64,000 bases of DNA from Methylobacterium aerolatum (GCF_022179085.1 NZ_BPQE01000008.1:62001-126000); one strand, 5' to 3'. Shown: positions 35,675-44,941, counted from the first letter of the stretch. Numbers and translations: made by a program. The notes: generated by a model not told the origin, from the letters alone.

Positions 35675-36129
35675 AGGCCGCCCCGCCGGACGCTCACCGT
35701 GCTCGTCAGGAAGGCGGGGATCTGCGGAACGAGACGCGCGAAGCTGCCGAGGCCGAGGGTGCTGGCATCGAGTCTCACCGTGACCACGGTGACGTTCGCA
35801 TCCGTGGGGTCCGCCCCGACCTCGACCGAGACGCTGCCCGGCCGGAACAACGCGCCGTTGGTCAGGCTGCGGGTCACCGTCGTCTGCGCGAGGGAGGCGC
35901 GCTCCGCATCGGTGACGCCCCCGATCGAGGCCCGCGCCGCCTCTGCGGCAACCAACCGCAAGTTGTGCGCTGCACCCAAGCAGATGCCGAACACGGCGAT
36001 TCCCGCGAAGAGGAGCAGGAGTACCGGCGCGATGAGGGCGAATTCCACGGCTGCGCCGCCCCGGCGGCACCGGGAGAGTTTTGCGAGACACCGCAGCGCC
36101 ATAGGGTGATCGTCCATGTCTCTGCGCAT
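35671..36129 (-). CDS. tadE: TadE-family pseudopilin-like protein
   Basis: A 152-residue protein with the TadE signature: a basic start then RRGGAAVEFALIAPVLLLLF, a prepilin-like segment with the glutamate after the processing region, and FGICLGAAHNLRLVAAEAAR. It is coupled to tadG by a 4-bp overlap (GTGA). The upstream region 36130-36249 is AT-rich and probably contains the promoter. Confidence 0.85.
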   Translation of the reverse strand: MRRDMDDHPMALRCLAKLSRCRRGGAAVEFALIAPVLLLLFAGIAVFGICLGAAHNLRLVAAEAARASIGGVTDAERASLAQTTVTRSLTNGALFRPGSVSVEVGADPTDANVTVVTVRLDASTLGLGSFARLVPQIPAFLTSTVSVRRGGL

Positions 36130-36249
36130 CGGAAACCCCCTCCTCGCGCCAAGATCGATACAACCCAGGGTGGAACTGGAATCCTAATTTTAAGTTGAAT
36201 TGTTCCGGCGCATTCTGTGGGCCTCGCGGGATGGCCGGGAAGCGCGCTT

Positions 36250-37368
36250 TCAGATCGTGACGGCGGGGCGGCCGCTGCCGAAGCCCGCGGGATCGATGGC
36301 CGCGCTCTTCACGATCGCGACGACCTCCCGCCCCGGGACGAGGGCGAGGTCGCGGACCGCCGCGGCGGTCAAGCGGGCCGCCAGGATTGCGCCGTTGCAA
36401 TCGATCTCGACCAGCACGCCCGTCTCGGCGGGGTTCAGGGCCGCGATCCGGCCCGGCAGGACGTTCCGGGCCGAGAGACCCTGCGGCGGGTCGAGCGCGA
36501 CGAGGACGTCCCGGGCGGGCACCCTGACCCGGACCCGCGTTCCGGGCGGATGGGCGAGGTCCGGCACGAGGAGTTGTCCGGCCTGCCCGGTCAGGCGGAC
36601 GAGGCCGCTGGCGGGATCGGCGCCTGCGACCTCCATCGCCAGCAGGGCACCGGGCTCGCCGTGCAGGGGGATGAGGTCCGCCCGGCGCAGGATCGCCTCG
36701 GCGGGGCCGGCGGCGGCGACGCGCCCCCCCTCGAGCACCACGATGGTGCCCGCAAGCCGGGCGACCTCCGCGACGGAATGGCTGACATAGACCACCGGCA
36801 CCCCGGCCTCGTCGCGCAGCCGCTCGATGTAGGGAAGGATCTCGGCCTTCCGGGCCTCGTCGAGGGCGGCCAGGGGCTCGTCCATCAGCAGGAGACGGGG
36901 CTCGGCGAGCAGCGCCCGGCCGATGGCGACCCGCTGGCGCTCGCCCCCCGAAAGCCCCGCCGGGCGCCGGTCGAGGAGCGCGCCGATGCCCAGCATCCCC
37001 ACGACGGCGGCGAACTGCGCCGGATCGTGGCGACGGCGGGCGAAGACGCGGCCGTAGGCGAGGTTCTGCCGGACGCTGAGGTGGGGGAACAGCCGCGCGT
37101 CCTGGAACACGACGCCGATCCGCCGCCGGTGCGGCGGCAGGAAGACCCGCGCGGCCGTATCCACCAGCACCTGCCCGCCCGCCACGATCCGCCCCCGGTC
37201 GGGCCGCGCCAGCCCGGCGACGAGGTCGATGAGGGTCGTCTTGCCCGATCCGGAGCGGCCGAACAGCGCGGTGAGGCCCGGCCCGGCGGCGAAGGCGGCC
37301 TCCAGGGCGAAGTCGCCCCGCCGCAGGCTCACGTCGACGGCGATGGCAGCGGCCTCGTCGGCGCTCAT
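36250..37368 (-). CDS. modC: Molybdate ABC transporter ATP-binding protein
   Basis: A 372-residue ATPase of the ModABC importer. Walker A is FGRSGSGKTTL, the signature LSGGERQRVAIGRALL, and Walker B RLLLMDEPLAALD. After residue ~290 it has a molybdate-binding TOBE/Mop-like domain (LSARNVLPGRIAALNPAETG). Overlaps modB by 4 bp. Molybdate supply matters for the molybdopterin nitrate reductase NasA in this window. Confidence 0.93.
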   Translation of the reverse strand: MSADEAAAIAVDVSLRRGDFALEAAFAAGPGLTALFGRSGSGKTTLIDLVAGLARPDRGRIVAGGQVLVDTAARVFLPPHRRRIGVVFQDARLFPHLSVRQNLAYGRVFARRRHDPAQFAAVVGMLGIGALLDRRPAGLSGGERQRVAIGRALLAEPRLLLMDEPLAALDEARKAEILPYIERLRDEAGVPVVYVSHSVAEVARLAGTIVVLEGGRVAAAGPAEAILRRADLIPLHGEPGALLAMEVAGADPASGLVRLTGQAGQLLVPDLAHPPGTRVRVRVPARDVLVALDPPQGLSARNVLPGRIAALNPAETGVLVEIDCNGAILAARLTAAAVRDLALVPGREVVAIVKSAAIDPAGFGSGRPAVTI

Positions 37369-38075
37369 TCCGCCTCCAGCCGCCGGCCGGCGCGGGCGGC
37401 CAGCGCCTCGGAGACGAGGAGCGCGGTGATCGACAGGGCGACCGAGACCAGGGTGAGGCTGAGCGCCGCCCCCTCCCCGCCCGGCACCTGGGTGAGGGTG
37501 TAGATCGCGGAGGGCAGGGTCTGCGTCTCGCCGGGGATGTTCGAGACGAAGGTGATCGTCGCGCCGAATTCGCCCATCGCCTTGGCGAAGGCGAGCACCG
37601 CCCCGGCGAGGCATCCGGGCAGGCTCAGGGGAAGCGTGACGGTGAGGAAGACCATGAGGGGCGGGGCGCCGAGGGAGCCCGCCGCCTGTTCGAGGCGCCG
37701 GTCCACCGCCTCCAGCGACAGGCGCATCGCCCGCACCATGAGCGGGAAGCCCATCACTGCGCAGGCCAGCGCCGCGCCGGTCCAGCGGAAGGCGAAGACG
37801 ATCCCCGCCTCGGCCAGCGCCGCCCCGAACACGCCCCGCCGCCCGAAGGCGAGGAGCAGCAGGTAGCCGGTGACCACCGGCGGCAGGATCAGCGGCAGGT
37901 GGACGACACCGTCGAGGAGCGCCCGGCCGGGGAACCGCCGCCGGGCGAGGAGCCACGCCACCGCGAGGCCGGGCGGCAGGGAGGCGAGCGTCGCCACCGC
38001 CGCCACCTTCAGGCTCAGGAGGACGGCCTGCCATTCCTCGGGGCCGAGGCCGATCAGGCCGGGACCGACGCTCAT
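37365..38075 (-). CDS. modB: Molybdate ABC transporter permease
   Basis: A 236-residue inner membrane permease with about five membrane spans; the EAA-type cytoplasmic loop reads EQAAGSLGAPPLMVFLTVTL. PLILPPVVTGYLLLLAFGR and AMGEFGATITFVSNIPG are typical of ModB. It begins the modBC pair; the binding protein ModA is not encoded upstream, where a 541-bp gap and then a plus-strand prmA are found. Confidence 0.93.
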   Translation of the reverse strand: MSVGPGLIGLGPEEWQAVLLSLKVAAVATLASLPPGLAVAWLLARRRFPGRALLDGVVHLPLILPPVVTGYLLLLAFGRRGVFGAALAEAGIVFAFRWTGAALACAVMGFPLMVRAMRLSLEAVDRRLEQAAGSLGAPPLMVFLTVTLPLSLPGCLAGAVLAFAKAMGEFGATITFVSNIPGETQTLPSAIYTLTQVPGGEGAALSLTLVSVALSITALLVSEALAARAGRRLEAE

Positions 38076-38616
38076 GCCCGGATGTCCACCGCGTATCCCG
38101 ATCGACCGCGGCCGGCCGATCCGATCCGCTGCGCCCGCGATCTTATGGCCGCCGCCGGGGCGGGCAAGGGCCCGCGCCAGAATCGCCGGGGCGACGGCGG
38201 GGCCCGGTGCCCCGGCTCACTCCTTGCCGGGTGCCTTGGGCGTGCGGGTTTCCGCGCGATGCAGGCGGCTCAGCGCCACGAGGAGGCGCCCGGGCAGGGG
38301 CGCTTCGGCGGGCGGGGCACCGTATTCGGAGAGCTGGGGCCGACGCGGGTTCCGAGCGAGGACGATCGGCCCGTTGGGACCGGACCGGTCGGGAAAGGGG
38401 CGACGCGAACTGGTCACTTTTTACTCATCCCTGACATGGCTTGAACACGAAGCTCCCGGAAACGCCGACCTCCGGCGCGGGTTCCTGGCATTCCTGGTCA
38501 ACGGTTCGCCGGGATGGCGCAATCCTGGGCATTGTTGCGAAAGAACCGCGGGAGTCGGCGCCACCCTGCGATTCCCCTGTGACAGGCCGCCCGCGGACCC
38601 TTACAGGAACGGGACC
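38076..38616. other. Intergenic stretch between modB and prmA
   Basis: 541 bases between divergent genes. Apart from a weak minus-strand frame (38217-38417), I see no gene. It should hold the promoters of modB and prmA; no molybdate-responsive ModE-like site or riboswitch could be identified by eye. Confidence 0.4.
38217..38417 (-). CDS. Possible small hypothetical protein
   Basis: A 66-residue frame from a GTG, upstream of modB and on the same strand. Composition is basic and proline-rich (RRPQLSEYGAPPAEAPLPGR, LLVALSRLHRAET). No recognised domain. A weak AGGGATG ribosome-like string lies too far upstream for confidence. It may be non-coding. Confidence 0.3.
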   Translation of the reverse strand: MTSSRRPFPDRSGPNGPIVLARNPRRPQLSEYGAPPAEAPLPGRLLVALSRLHRAETRTPKAPGKE

Positions 38617-39537
38617 ATGCTCGAAGGTCTCCCGCCCCACCGCCCCACTCACGTCCTGCGCCTCGACACCGACGAGAGGTCGGCGCGGGCCATGACCGAC
38701 CTGCTCGGCGAGATGTTCGATCCCACCGAGACGGCGGTGGCCGCCTTCGAGGATGCGGACGGCAAGACGTGGCGCCTCGAAGCCTACTTCGCCGACGAGC
38801 CGGACGAGACGTTCATCCGCGAGTTGATCCGCCCGGTGATCGGAGACCGGGCGGATGAGGCCGAGTTCCGCACCATCGCCGAACAGGATTGGGTGCGCTC
38901 CTCGCTGGAGGGGCTGAAACCGGTCCGGGCCGGGCGCTTCCTCATCCACGGCTCGCACGACCGGGGCGAGCGGCGCGCCAACGACCTCGCCATCGAGATC
39001 GAGGCGGCCTTGGCCTTCGGCACCGGCCACCACGGTACCACCCTCGGCTGCCTGCGGGCCTTCGTGGCCGAGCGCAAGCGCCGCCGCCCGCGCCATGTCC
39101 TGGATGTGGGAACGGGGACGGGGATCCTGGCCTTCGCAGCGGCCAAGGACCTGCGCCGCCCGGTGGTGGCCGGCGACCTCGACCGCGAGGCGGTGGTCAC
39201 CGCCCGGGAGAACGCCCGGCTCAACGGCCTCGGCCCCTGGCTGAAGCTCTACCACGCGGGCGGCACCCGCCATGCGACGGCGGCCCGGCCCCGCCGCTTC
39301 GACCTCGTCTTCGCCAACATCCTCGCCAAGCCCCTGCGGATGCTCTCGCCGAGCCTGTCGGCAGTGGTGGCGACGGGCGGCACCCTCGTCCTCTCGGGGC
39401 TCATCGAGCGCGACGTGCCGGGGGTGCTCTCCGCCTACCGCCTCCAGGGCTTCACCCTGGTTCGGAAGGGCGTCATCGAGGGATGGGTGCACCTCGTCCT
39501 GCGCAGGGGCGGCGCCGCGCCGCGGGCGAGGCGCTGA
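38617..39537 (+). CDS. prmA: Ribosomal protein L11 methyltransferase
   Basis: A 306-residue SAM-dependent methyltransferase of the PrmA family: IEIEAALAFGTGHHGTTLGC, the SAM loop VLDVGTGTGILAFAAAKDL, VAGDLDREAVVTARENARLN and FDLVFANILAKPLRMLSP containing the active-site NxL-type motif. The ATG at 38617 follows AGGAACGGGACC; the much longer upstream open frame is not homologous. It methylates L11, a non-essential ribosome modification. Confidence 0.92.
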   Translation: MLEGLPPHRPTHVLRLDTDERSARAMTDLLGEMFDPTETAVAAFEDADGKTWRLEAYFADEPDETFIRELIRPVIGDRADEAEFRTIAEQDWVRSSLEGLKPVRAGRFLIHGSHDRGERRANDLAIEIEAALAFGTGHHGTTLGCLRAFVAERKRRRPRHVLDVGTGTGILAFAAAKDLRRPVVAGDLDREAVVTARENARLNGLGPWLKLYHAGGTRHATAARPRRFDLVFANILAKPLRMLSPSLSAVVATGGTLVLSGLIERDVPGVLSAYRLQGFTLVRKGVIEGWVHLVLRRGGAAPRARR

Positions 39538-39567
39538 ACCGCGCCTGGACGACGGCATTTCTCGGGC

Positions 39568-39747
39568 ATGAGCGACGCGAGCCCCACTCCACCCAACGAC
39601 GATCCCCTCACCGAGGGCGCCCGCGCCCGCGCGCACGGCCGCCCGAAGGATGCCTGCCCCTACCCGGCCGACTCGCCGGAGCGGGCGGCCTGGCTCGAGG
39701 CCTATGACGGCCTGCCCGCCGCGACCGCGGTGCCTCCCGGCCCCTGA
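39568..39747 (+). CDS. Rmf-like (ribosome modulation factor family) small protein
   Basis: A 59-residue protein not long enough for typical ORF screens. Residues ~17-47 (EGARARAHGRPKDACPYPAD, then SPERAAWLEAYDG) match the RMF/CrpP pattern G-x-x-A-x-x-G-x-P/S-K-x-x-CPY...W-x-x-G/A-[WY]. In gammaproteobacteria RMF inactivates ribosomes in stationary phase; whether this short version does so is unknown. It lies 30 bp after prmA, also a ribosome-related gene, and may be cotranscribed. Confidence 0.75.
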   Translation: MSDASPTPPNDDPLTEGARARAHGRPKDACPYPADSPERAAWLEAYDGLPAATAVPPGP

Positions 39748-39808
39748 CGGGAGCGATCCGCCCGATGCCACGTTGCCGCCCTCCCTCCCGGGGCGGTAGG
39801 CTCGCGCC

Positions 39809-41635
39809 ATGACCGAACCCCGCCCCCGCTTCCAGACCTTCGACGACCCGAGCCATCGCAAGGGGCCGGAGCGGATCTCCGCCTTGCGCGCCGCCCTGCG
39901 GGAGGCCGGGCTCGACGGGTTCGTCGTGCCCCGGGCCGATGAGCACCAATCGGAATACGTGCCCCCCAATGCCGAGCGGCTGGCCTGGCTCACCGGGTTC
40001 ACCGGCTCGGCCGGCACCGCCGTGATCCTCGCGGAGGCCGCCGCGCTCGTCGTGGACGGCCGCTATACCCTCCAGGCCCCCGCCCAGGTGGAGACCGGCC
40101 TGGTGAGCGTGGTGCCCCTGGCCGAGCAGACGCCGGAGGCGTGGATCGCCGCCCATCTCGGCCGGGACAAGGTGCTCGGCTACGATCCGTGGCTGCACAC
40201 GCCGGACGGGGTCGAGCGCTTGGAACGGGCCGCCGCGAAGGCCGGCGGCAGCCTGCGGGCGCTGCCGGAGAATCCCATCGACGCCTGCTGGGCCGGGCGG
40301 CCGAAGGCACCCGCCGGGCGCGTCGTCTCCCATCCCGAATCCCTCGCGGGGATGACGGCGGCGGACAAGCTGACCCGGATCCGCGCGGCCCTCGTCCCCG
40401 ATTCCTGCGACGCGCTGGTGATCTCCGATCCGCACAACCTCGCCTGGGCCTTCAACCTGCGCGGGGCGGATGTGGGCCATACGCCCCTGGCGCTCGGCTA
40501 CGCGATCCTGCCGCGCGAGGGGCCGGCGCGGCTCTACCTTGCCTCCGGCGACATCGATCCCGGCCTGCGCGTGGCCCTGGAGCCCATCGCCGTGATCGCC
40601 CCCCGCGTCGATCTGGAGGAGGGCCTCGCCGCCCTGGCGGGCGCGCGCGTGCGTCTCGACGGGGCGAGCGCGGCCATCGCCCTCAAGGAGCGGATCGAGT
40701 CGGCGGGCGGCACGGTGGATGTCGGCAAGGACCCCATCACCGCGATGAAGGCGGTGAAGAACGCCGCCGAGATCGCAGGCACCCGCGCCGCCCATCTCCG
40801 GGACGGGGCGAGTGTGACGCGCTTCCTGGCGTGGCTCGACGGCGCGGCGGAGGCGGGCGGCCTCACCGAGATCGCCGCCGTGGAGGCGCTGGAGGATGTC
40901 CGGGCCGAGGGGGGAGAGTTGCGCGACGTCTCCTTCCCGACCATCTCGGGCTCCGGCCCGAACGGCGCCATCGTCCATTACCGTGTGACGCGGGAGACCG
41001 ACCGCACGGTGCGGCCGGGGGAGTTGTTTCTCATCGATTCCGGCGCTCAATACGTGGACGGCACCACCGACATCACCCGCACCGTGGCCGTCGGCACGCC
41101 GGACGCGGAGATGCGCGACCGCTACACCCGCGTACTCCAGGGGCACATCGCCATCGCGCGGGCCGTCTTCCCCAAGGGCACCACCGGCGCGCAGATCGAC
41201 GCCTTCGCCCGCGCCCCCCTGTGGCGGGCGGGGCTCGACTTCGACCACGGCACCGGCCACGGGGTCGGCGTCTTCCTCTCGGTGCACGAGGGGCCGCAGC
41301 GCATCGCCAAGGCCGGGCCGGTGGCTCTGGAGGCCGGGATGATCCTCTCCGACGAGCCGGGCTACTACGCCACCGGCCGCTACGGCATCCGCATCGAAAA
41401 CCTCGTCCTCGTGGAGCCCCGCGCCGTCGCGGGCGGCGAGCGGCCGGTCCTCGGCTTCGAGACCCTGACGCTGGCGCCTTACGACCGGCGGCTGATCGAC
41501 ACGGCCCTCCTCGAACCGGGCGAGCGGGCCTGGATCGACGCCTACCACGCCCGGGTGCGGGAGGCGCTGACGCCCCTCGTGGACGGGCCGACGCGGGATT
41601 GGCTGGAGCGGGCGACGGCACCGCTGGAGGGGTGA
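39809..41635 (+). CDS. pepP: Xaa-Pro aminopeptidase (M24B family)
   Basis: A 608-residue aminopeptidase P of the long, three-domain type. Two creatinase-like N-terminal domains (FVVPRADEHQSEYVPPNAER, LVVDGRYTLQAPAQVETGLV) precede the pita-bread catalytic domain with metal ligands in LIDSGAQYVDGTTDITRTVA, FDHGTGHGVGVFLSVHEGP and LSDEPGYYATGRYGIRIENL. It removes N-terminal residues preceding proline. No signal peptide, so cytoplasmic. It begins 61 bp after the Rmf-like gene. Confidence 0.95.
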   Translation: MTEPRPRFQTFDDPSHRKGPERISALRAALREAGLDGFVVPRADEHQSEYVPPNAERLAWLTGFTGSAGTAVILAEAAALVVDGRYTLQAPAQVETGLVSVVPLAEQTPEAWIAAHLGRDKVLGYDPWLHTPDGVERLERAAAKAGGSLRALPENPIDACWAGRPKAPAGRVVSHPESLAGMTAADKLTRIRAALVPDSCDALVISDPHNLAWAFNLRGADVGHTPLALGYAILPREGPARLYLASGDIDPGLRVALEPIAVIAPRVDLEEGLAALAGARVRLDGASAAIALKERIESAGGTVDVGKDPITAMKAVKNAAEIAGTRAAHLRDGASVTRFLAWLDGAAEAGGLTEIAAVEALEDVRAEGGELRDVSFPTISGSGPNGAIVHYRVTRETDRTVRPGELFLIDSGAQYVDGTTDITRTVAVGTPDAEMRDRYTRVLQGHIAIARAVFPKGTTGAQIDAFARAPLWRAGLDFDHGTGHGVGVFLSVHEGPQRIAKAGPVALEAGMILSDEPGYYATGRYGIRIENLVLVEPRAVAGGERPVLGFETLTLAPYDRRLIDTALLEPGERAWIDAYHARVREALTPLVDGPTRDWLERATAPLEG

Positions 41636-41665
41636 TGGTGCGGAGAAGCCGCGCCTCTCACCCCA

Positions 41666-41757
41666 TCATTGCGTACGGAGCGAAGCACTCCAGGGAACGC
41701 AACCTCCCGCGACAGCCCGCCGCCCTGGATTGCTTCGCTCCGCTCGCAATGACGGAG
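41666..41757. repeat. GCGAGCG/CCAGGG palindromic repeat
   Basis: CATTGCGTACGGAGCGAAGC ... TTGCTTCGCTCCGCTCGCAA inverted arms around a centre that differs from the other copies. It lies between pepP and the dsbD-like gene, both plus strand. Confidence 0.75.
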
Positions 41758-41837
41758 GGAACGGGACGGTGGCCCGCCCTATAAAAGCCGGTGGAACCGA
41801 CGAGAAACCGCCGGCCGTCCGGCGCGAAGAGTCCCGC

Positions 41838-43994
41838 ATGATCGCCCGCCTTCTCCTGATCCTCGCCTGCCTCGGCCTCGGCCCGTCGATGGCGCAGGGG
41901 TTCCGCCCCCCGGCCGACCTCGTGCAGGCGAGCCTCCTCGCCGAGCCGCAGGCGGTATCGGGGGCGACGCCGTTCACCCTCGCCGTGCGGATGAAGATGA
42001 AGCCCGGCTGGCACGTCTACTGGCGCAATCCGGGCGATTCCGGCCTGCCGCCGGAGGTGACGTGGAGCCTGCCCGCCGGCTTCAGCCCCGGCCCGATCCA
42101 GTGGCCCGCGCCGCACCGGATCCCGATCGCGACCCTGATGAATTACGGCTACGAGGACGAGGTGACGCTCCTCGTCCCCGTCACGCCGCCGCCGAGCCTC
42201 GATCCGGCCGAGCCGGTGCGGATCGCGGGCAAGCTCACCTACCTCGTCTGCGAGACCGAATGCATTCCGGGCTCGGCCGAGCTGCGCCTGACCCTCCCCG
42301 TGGGCCCGGCGACCCCCGACGCCGCCAACGCCGCCGTCTTCTCGGGGGCCCGCGCCGCGATGCCCGTGGCCCCGGTCTGGCCGATGAGCCTGTCCCGGAC
42401 CGGCGACCGGATCCGCCTCGACTTCGCCGCCACAGGCCTGAAGGCCGACCAGATCAGGGCTGCCACCTATTTCCCCTACGGCGAGACGGTGATCGACAAC
42501 GCCGCCGAGCAGGTGTGGAGCGTCGACGCGCAGGGCCTGCACCTGACCCTCGCCCAGGGAGACGACAAGGCCGGGATCGGCACCCTGCCCGGCGTGCTGG
42601 CGGTCGAGGAGGCGACCGGTGACGGCACCAGCCGCCTCGCCTTCGCCTATGGCGACGCGCCGGCGGCCCCGGCCGCCACGGCTCCCTCCGTCGCGGGAAC
42701 CGCCTCCCCCGCCCCCTCCCCGTCGCCGGCGGCCACGCAGGATCCGCCGACCCTGGTGGCGGCGATGGGGCTCGCCCTCCTCGGCGGCTTGATCCTCAAC
42801 CTGATGCCCTGCGTCTTCCCGGTCCTGTCGATCAAGGTGCTGGGCCTCGTGCGCCATGCGGGCGAGGGCGCGGGCCGGGTGCGGCTGCACGGCCTCGCCT
42901 ATACGGTCGGCGTGCTCGCGAGCTTCCTCGGGCTGGCCGGGCTGCTCATCGCCTTGAAGGGCGGGGGCGCCTCGCTGGGCTGGGGATTCCAGCTCCAATC
43001 CCCGATCGTGGTGGCGGGCCTCGCGTACCTGATGGTGGCGGTGGGCCTGAGCCTGTCGGGCGTTTTTCACCTCGGAGGACGGCTCGCGGGGATCGGCGAC
43101 GGGCTCGCCCGGCGCCCGGGGCTTTCGGGCTCGTTCTTCACCGGGGTGCTCGCCACGGTGGTGGCCACGCCCTGCACCGCGCCGTTCATGGGGGCGGCGG
43201 TGGGCTTCGCCCTGACGCAGGGGGCGGGCGTGGCGCTCGCCGTCTTCGCGAGCCTCGGCCTCGGCCTCGCCCTCCCCTTCCTCGCCCTCACCCTGTTCCC
43301 TGGCGCCCTCCGGTTCCTCCCCCGGCCGGGCGCCTGGATGGAGACCCTGAAGCAGGCCCTCGCCTTCCCGGTCTACGCCACGGCCGCGTGGCTGATCTGG
43401 GTGCTGGCGCAGCAGGTCGATGCGCGGGGTCTGCTCGCGGCGCTGCTCGGCGTGGTGTTCGTTGGCTTCGCGGCCTGGGCCTGGGAGCGTGGACGCGGCG
43501 CCGGGCCACTCGCGGAGCGGATCTTCCAGGGGCTCGCCGGTCTCGCGGTGATCGCCGTCGTCGCGTTGGGCGTCGGCCTCGCGCAGGACCGCGCGGCGCC
43601 CGGCGCCCAGGCGGCCTCCGCCGACGGGATCGAGCCCTTCACCCGCGCTCGGCTGGAGGCCCTGCGCGAGGGCAAGCGGCCGGTCTTCGTGAACATGACC
43701 GCCGCGTGGTGCATCACCTGCGCCGTCAACGAGACCACGTCGTTGAATCGCCCCTCCGTGAAGGCGGCGCTGAAGGCGAAGGGCGTCACGTACCTCAAGG
43801 GCGACTGGACCAACCAGAACCCGGAGATCACCCGCCTCCTCGAGGAGCACGGCCGCAGCGGCGTGCCGCTCTACCTGCTCTATGCCGGCACGGGCGAGCC
43901 GCAGGTGCTGCCGCAGATCCTCACCGAGGGCACGGTGCTGGACGCGCTGAAGGCGATTCCCGACGGGGGGCGGAACGCGGCGCTGGCCGAATGA
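41838..43994 (+). CDS. DsbD/ScsB-type thiol:disulfide interchange protein
   Basis: A 718-residue inner-membrane electron carrier delivering reducing power to the periplasm. It has a signal peptide (MIARLLLILACLGLGPSMAQ), a periplasmic N-terminal domain (KPGWHVYWRNPGDSGLPPEV), and an ~8-span central domain with the two redox cysteines in NLMPCVFPVLSIKVLG and ATPCTAPFMGAAVGFAL. The C-terminal thioredoxin domain carries AAWCITCAVNETTSL. The large N-terminal domain is closer to ScsB than to classical DsbD. The ATG at 41838 was chosen for the signal peptide. Substrates cannot be named. Confidence 0.9.
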   Translation: MIARLLLILACLGLGPSMAQGFRPPADLVQASLLAEPQAVSGATPFTLAVRMKMKPGWHVYWRNPGDSGLPPEVTWSLPAGFSPGPIQWPAPHRIPIATLMNYGYEDEVTLLVPVTPPPSLDPAEPVRIAGKLTYLVCETECIPGSAELRLTLPVGPATPDAANAAVFSGARAAMPVAPVWPMSLSRTGDRIRLDFAATGLKADQIRAATYFPYGETVIDNAAEQVWSVDAQGLHLTLAQGDDKAGIGTLPGVLAVEEATGDGTSRLAFAYGDAPAAPAATAPSVAGTASPAPSPSPAATQDPPTLVAAMGLALLGGLILNLMPCVFPVLSIKVLGLVRHAGEGAGRVRLHGLAYTVGVLASFLGLAGLLIALKGGGASLGWGFQLQSPIVVAGLAYLMVAVGLSLSGVFHLGGRLAGIGDGLARRPGLSGSFFTGVLATVVATPCTAPFMGAAVGFALTQGAGVALAVFASLGLGLALPFLALTLFPGALRFLPRPGAWMETLKQALAFPVYATAAWLIWVLAQQVDARGLLAALLGVVFVGFAAWAWERGRGAGPLAERIFQGLAGLAVIAVVALGVGLAQDRAAPGAQAASADGIEPFTRARLEALREGKRPVFVNMTAAWCITCAVNETTSLNRPSVKAALKAKGVTYLKGDWTNQNPEITRLLEEHGRSGVPLYLLYAGTGEPQVLPQILTEGTVLDALKAIPDGGRNAALAE

Positions 43995-44009
43995 GGTTGC
44001 AGCCCAACC

Positions 44010-44106
44010 CCGTCATTGCGAGCGAAGCGCAGCAACCCAGGGATCCGCCACGTTCGGTGAGGTCCCGCTGCCCTGGATTTTGCTTCGCTGACGCTCGCAA
44101 TGACGG
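44010..44106. repeat. GCGAGCG/CCAGGG palindromic repeat between convergent genes
   Basis: CGTCATTGCGAGCGAAGCGC at the left, GACGCTCGCAATGACG at the right; the centre GCCACGTTCGGTGAGGTCCC is almost identical to the copy at 19433-19525. Lies between the convergent dsbD-like gene and phoB and could terminate both. Confidence 0.78.
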
Positions 44107-44112
44107 TCGCGG

Positions 44113-44808
44113 CTACGGCTCCAGCGTGAACGTCTCGTCGAAGGCGTAGCCCGAGCCGCGCACCGTGCGGATCGGATCGACCTGCCGGGGTCCGTTGAGG
44201 GCCTTGCGCAGCCGGCCGACATGGACGTCCACCGTGCGCTCGTCGATGTAGACGTCGTGCCCCCAGACCCCATCGAGCAGCTGCTCGCGGGAGAAGACGC
44301 GGCCGGGGCTGAGCATCAGGAATTCCAGCAGTCGGAACTCGGTCGGCCCGAGATGCAGTTCGCTCCCCGCCCGCCGGACCCGGTGGCCGGTGCGGTCGAG
44401 CTCGATGTCCCCCGCCGCGAGGCGGTCGGCGACGTGGGCGGGCTTGGCCCGGCGCAGGAGGGCGCGGACGCGGGCGAGGAGTTCCGGCACCGAGAAGGGC
44501 TTGACGATGTAGTCGTCCGCGCCGGTCCCGAGGCCGCGCACCCGGTCGCCTTCCTCGCCCCGGGCCGTGAGCATGATCACCGGCAGCCGCTCGGTCTCCC
44601 GGCGGGCGCGGATGCGGCGGCAGAGCTCGATCCCCGACAGGCCGGGCAGCATCCAGTCGAGGAGGACGAGGTCCGGCGTGCGCTCGGCGAGCAGCAATTC
44701 CGCCTCGTCGCCGCGGGCGGCGGCATCGACGCTGAAGCCCTCGGATTCGAGGTTGTAGCGCAGCAGGGTGGTGAGCGCCTCTTCGTCCTCGACGATCAGG
44801 ACACGCAT
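44113..44808 (-). CDS. phoB: Phosphate regulon response regulator PhoB
   Basis: A 231-residue OmpR-type regulator: receiver domain beginning MRVLIVEDEEALTTLLRYNL with the phospho-aspartate in LVLLDWMLPGLSGIELCRRI, and a winged-helix DNA-binding domain with LGPTEFRLLEFLMLSPGRVF and VDVHVGRLRKALN. Last gene of the pst-phoU-phoB cluster; the cognate kinase phoR is not in the window. It presumably activates pstS via the Pho box at 49750. Confidence 0.95.
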   Translation of the reverse strand: MRVLIVEDEEALTTLLRYNLESEGFSVDAAARGDEAELLLAERTPDLVLLDWMLPGLSGIELCRRIRARRETERLPVIMLTARGEEGDRVRGLGTGADDYIVKPFSVPELLARVRALLRRAKPAHVADRLAAGDIELDRTGHRVRRAGSELHLGPTEFRLLEFLMLSPGRVFSREQLLDGVWGHDVYIDERTVDVHVGRLRKALNGPRQVDPIRTVRGSGYAFDETFTLEP

Positions 44809-44941
44809 GGTCGATGGTCCATCTCACGCCCCGGACCCAGATCAGCAGGATGCGGGGATCGGGTCACGCTGATATGCGGTCGGGCCGAACCCAAGGGGCA
44901 GCGCCCAACTGTCAACAGGAACGCGCCGATCTCTCCGTCCC

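Noticed and set aside
41658-43850. 730-residue minus-strand frame over the dsbD-like gene
   Set aside because: Antisense shadow; Arg/Gly/His-rich with long biased runs.
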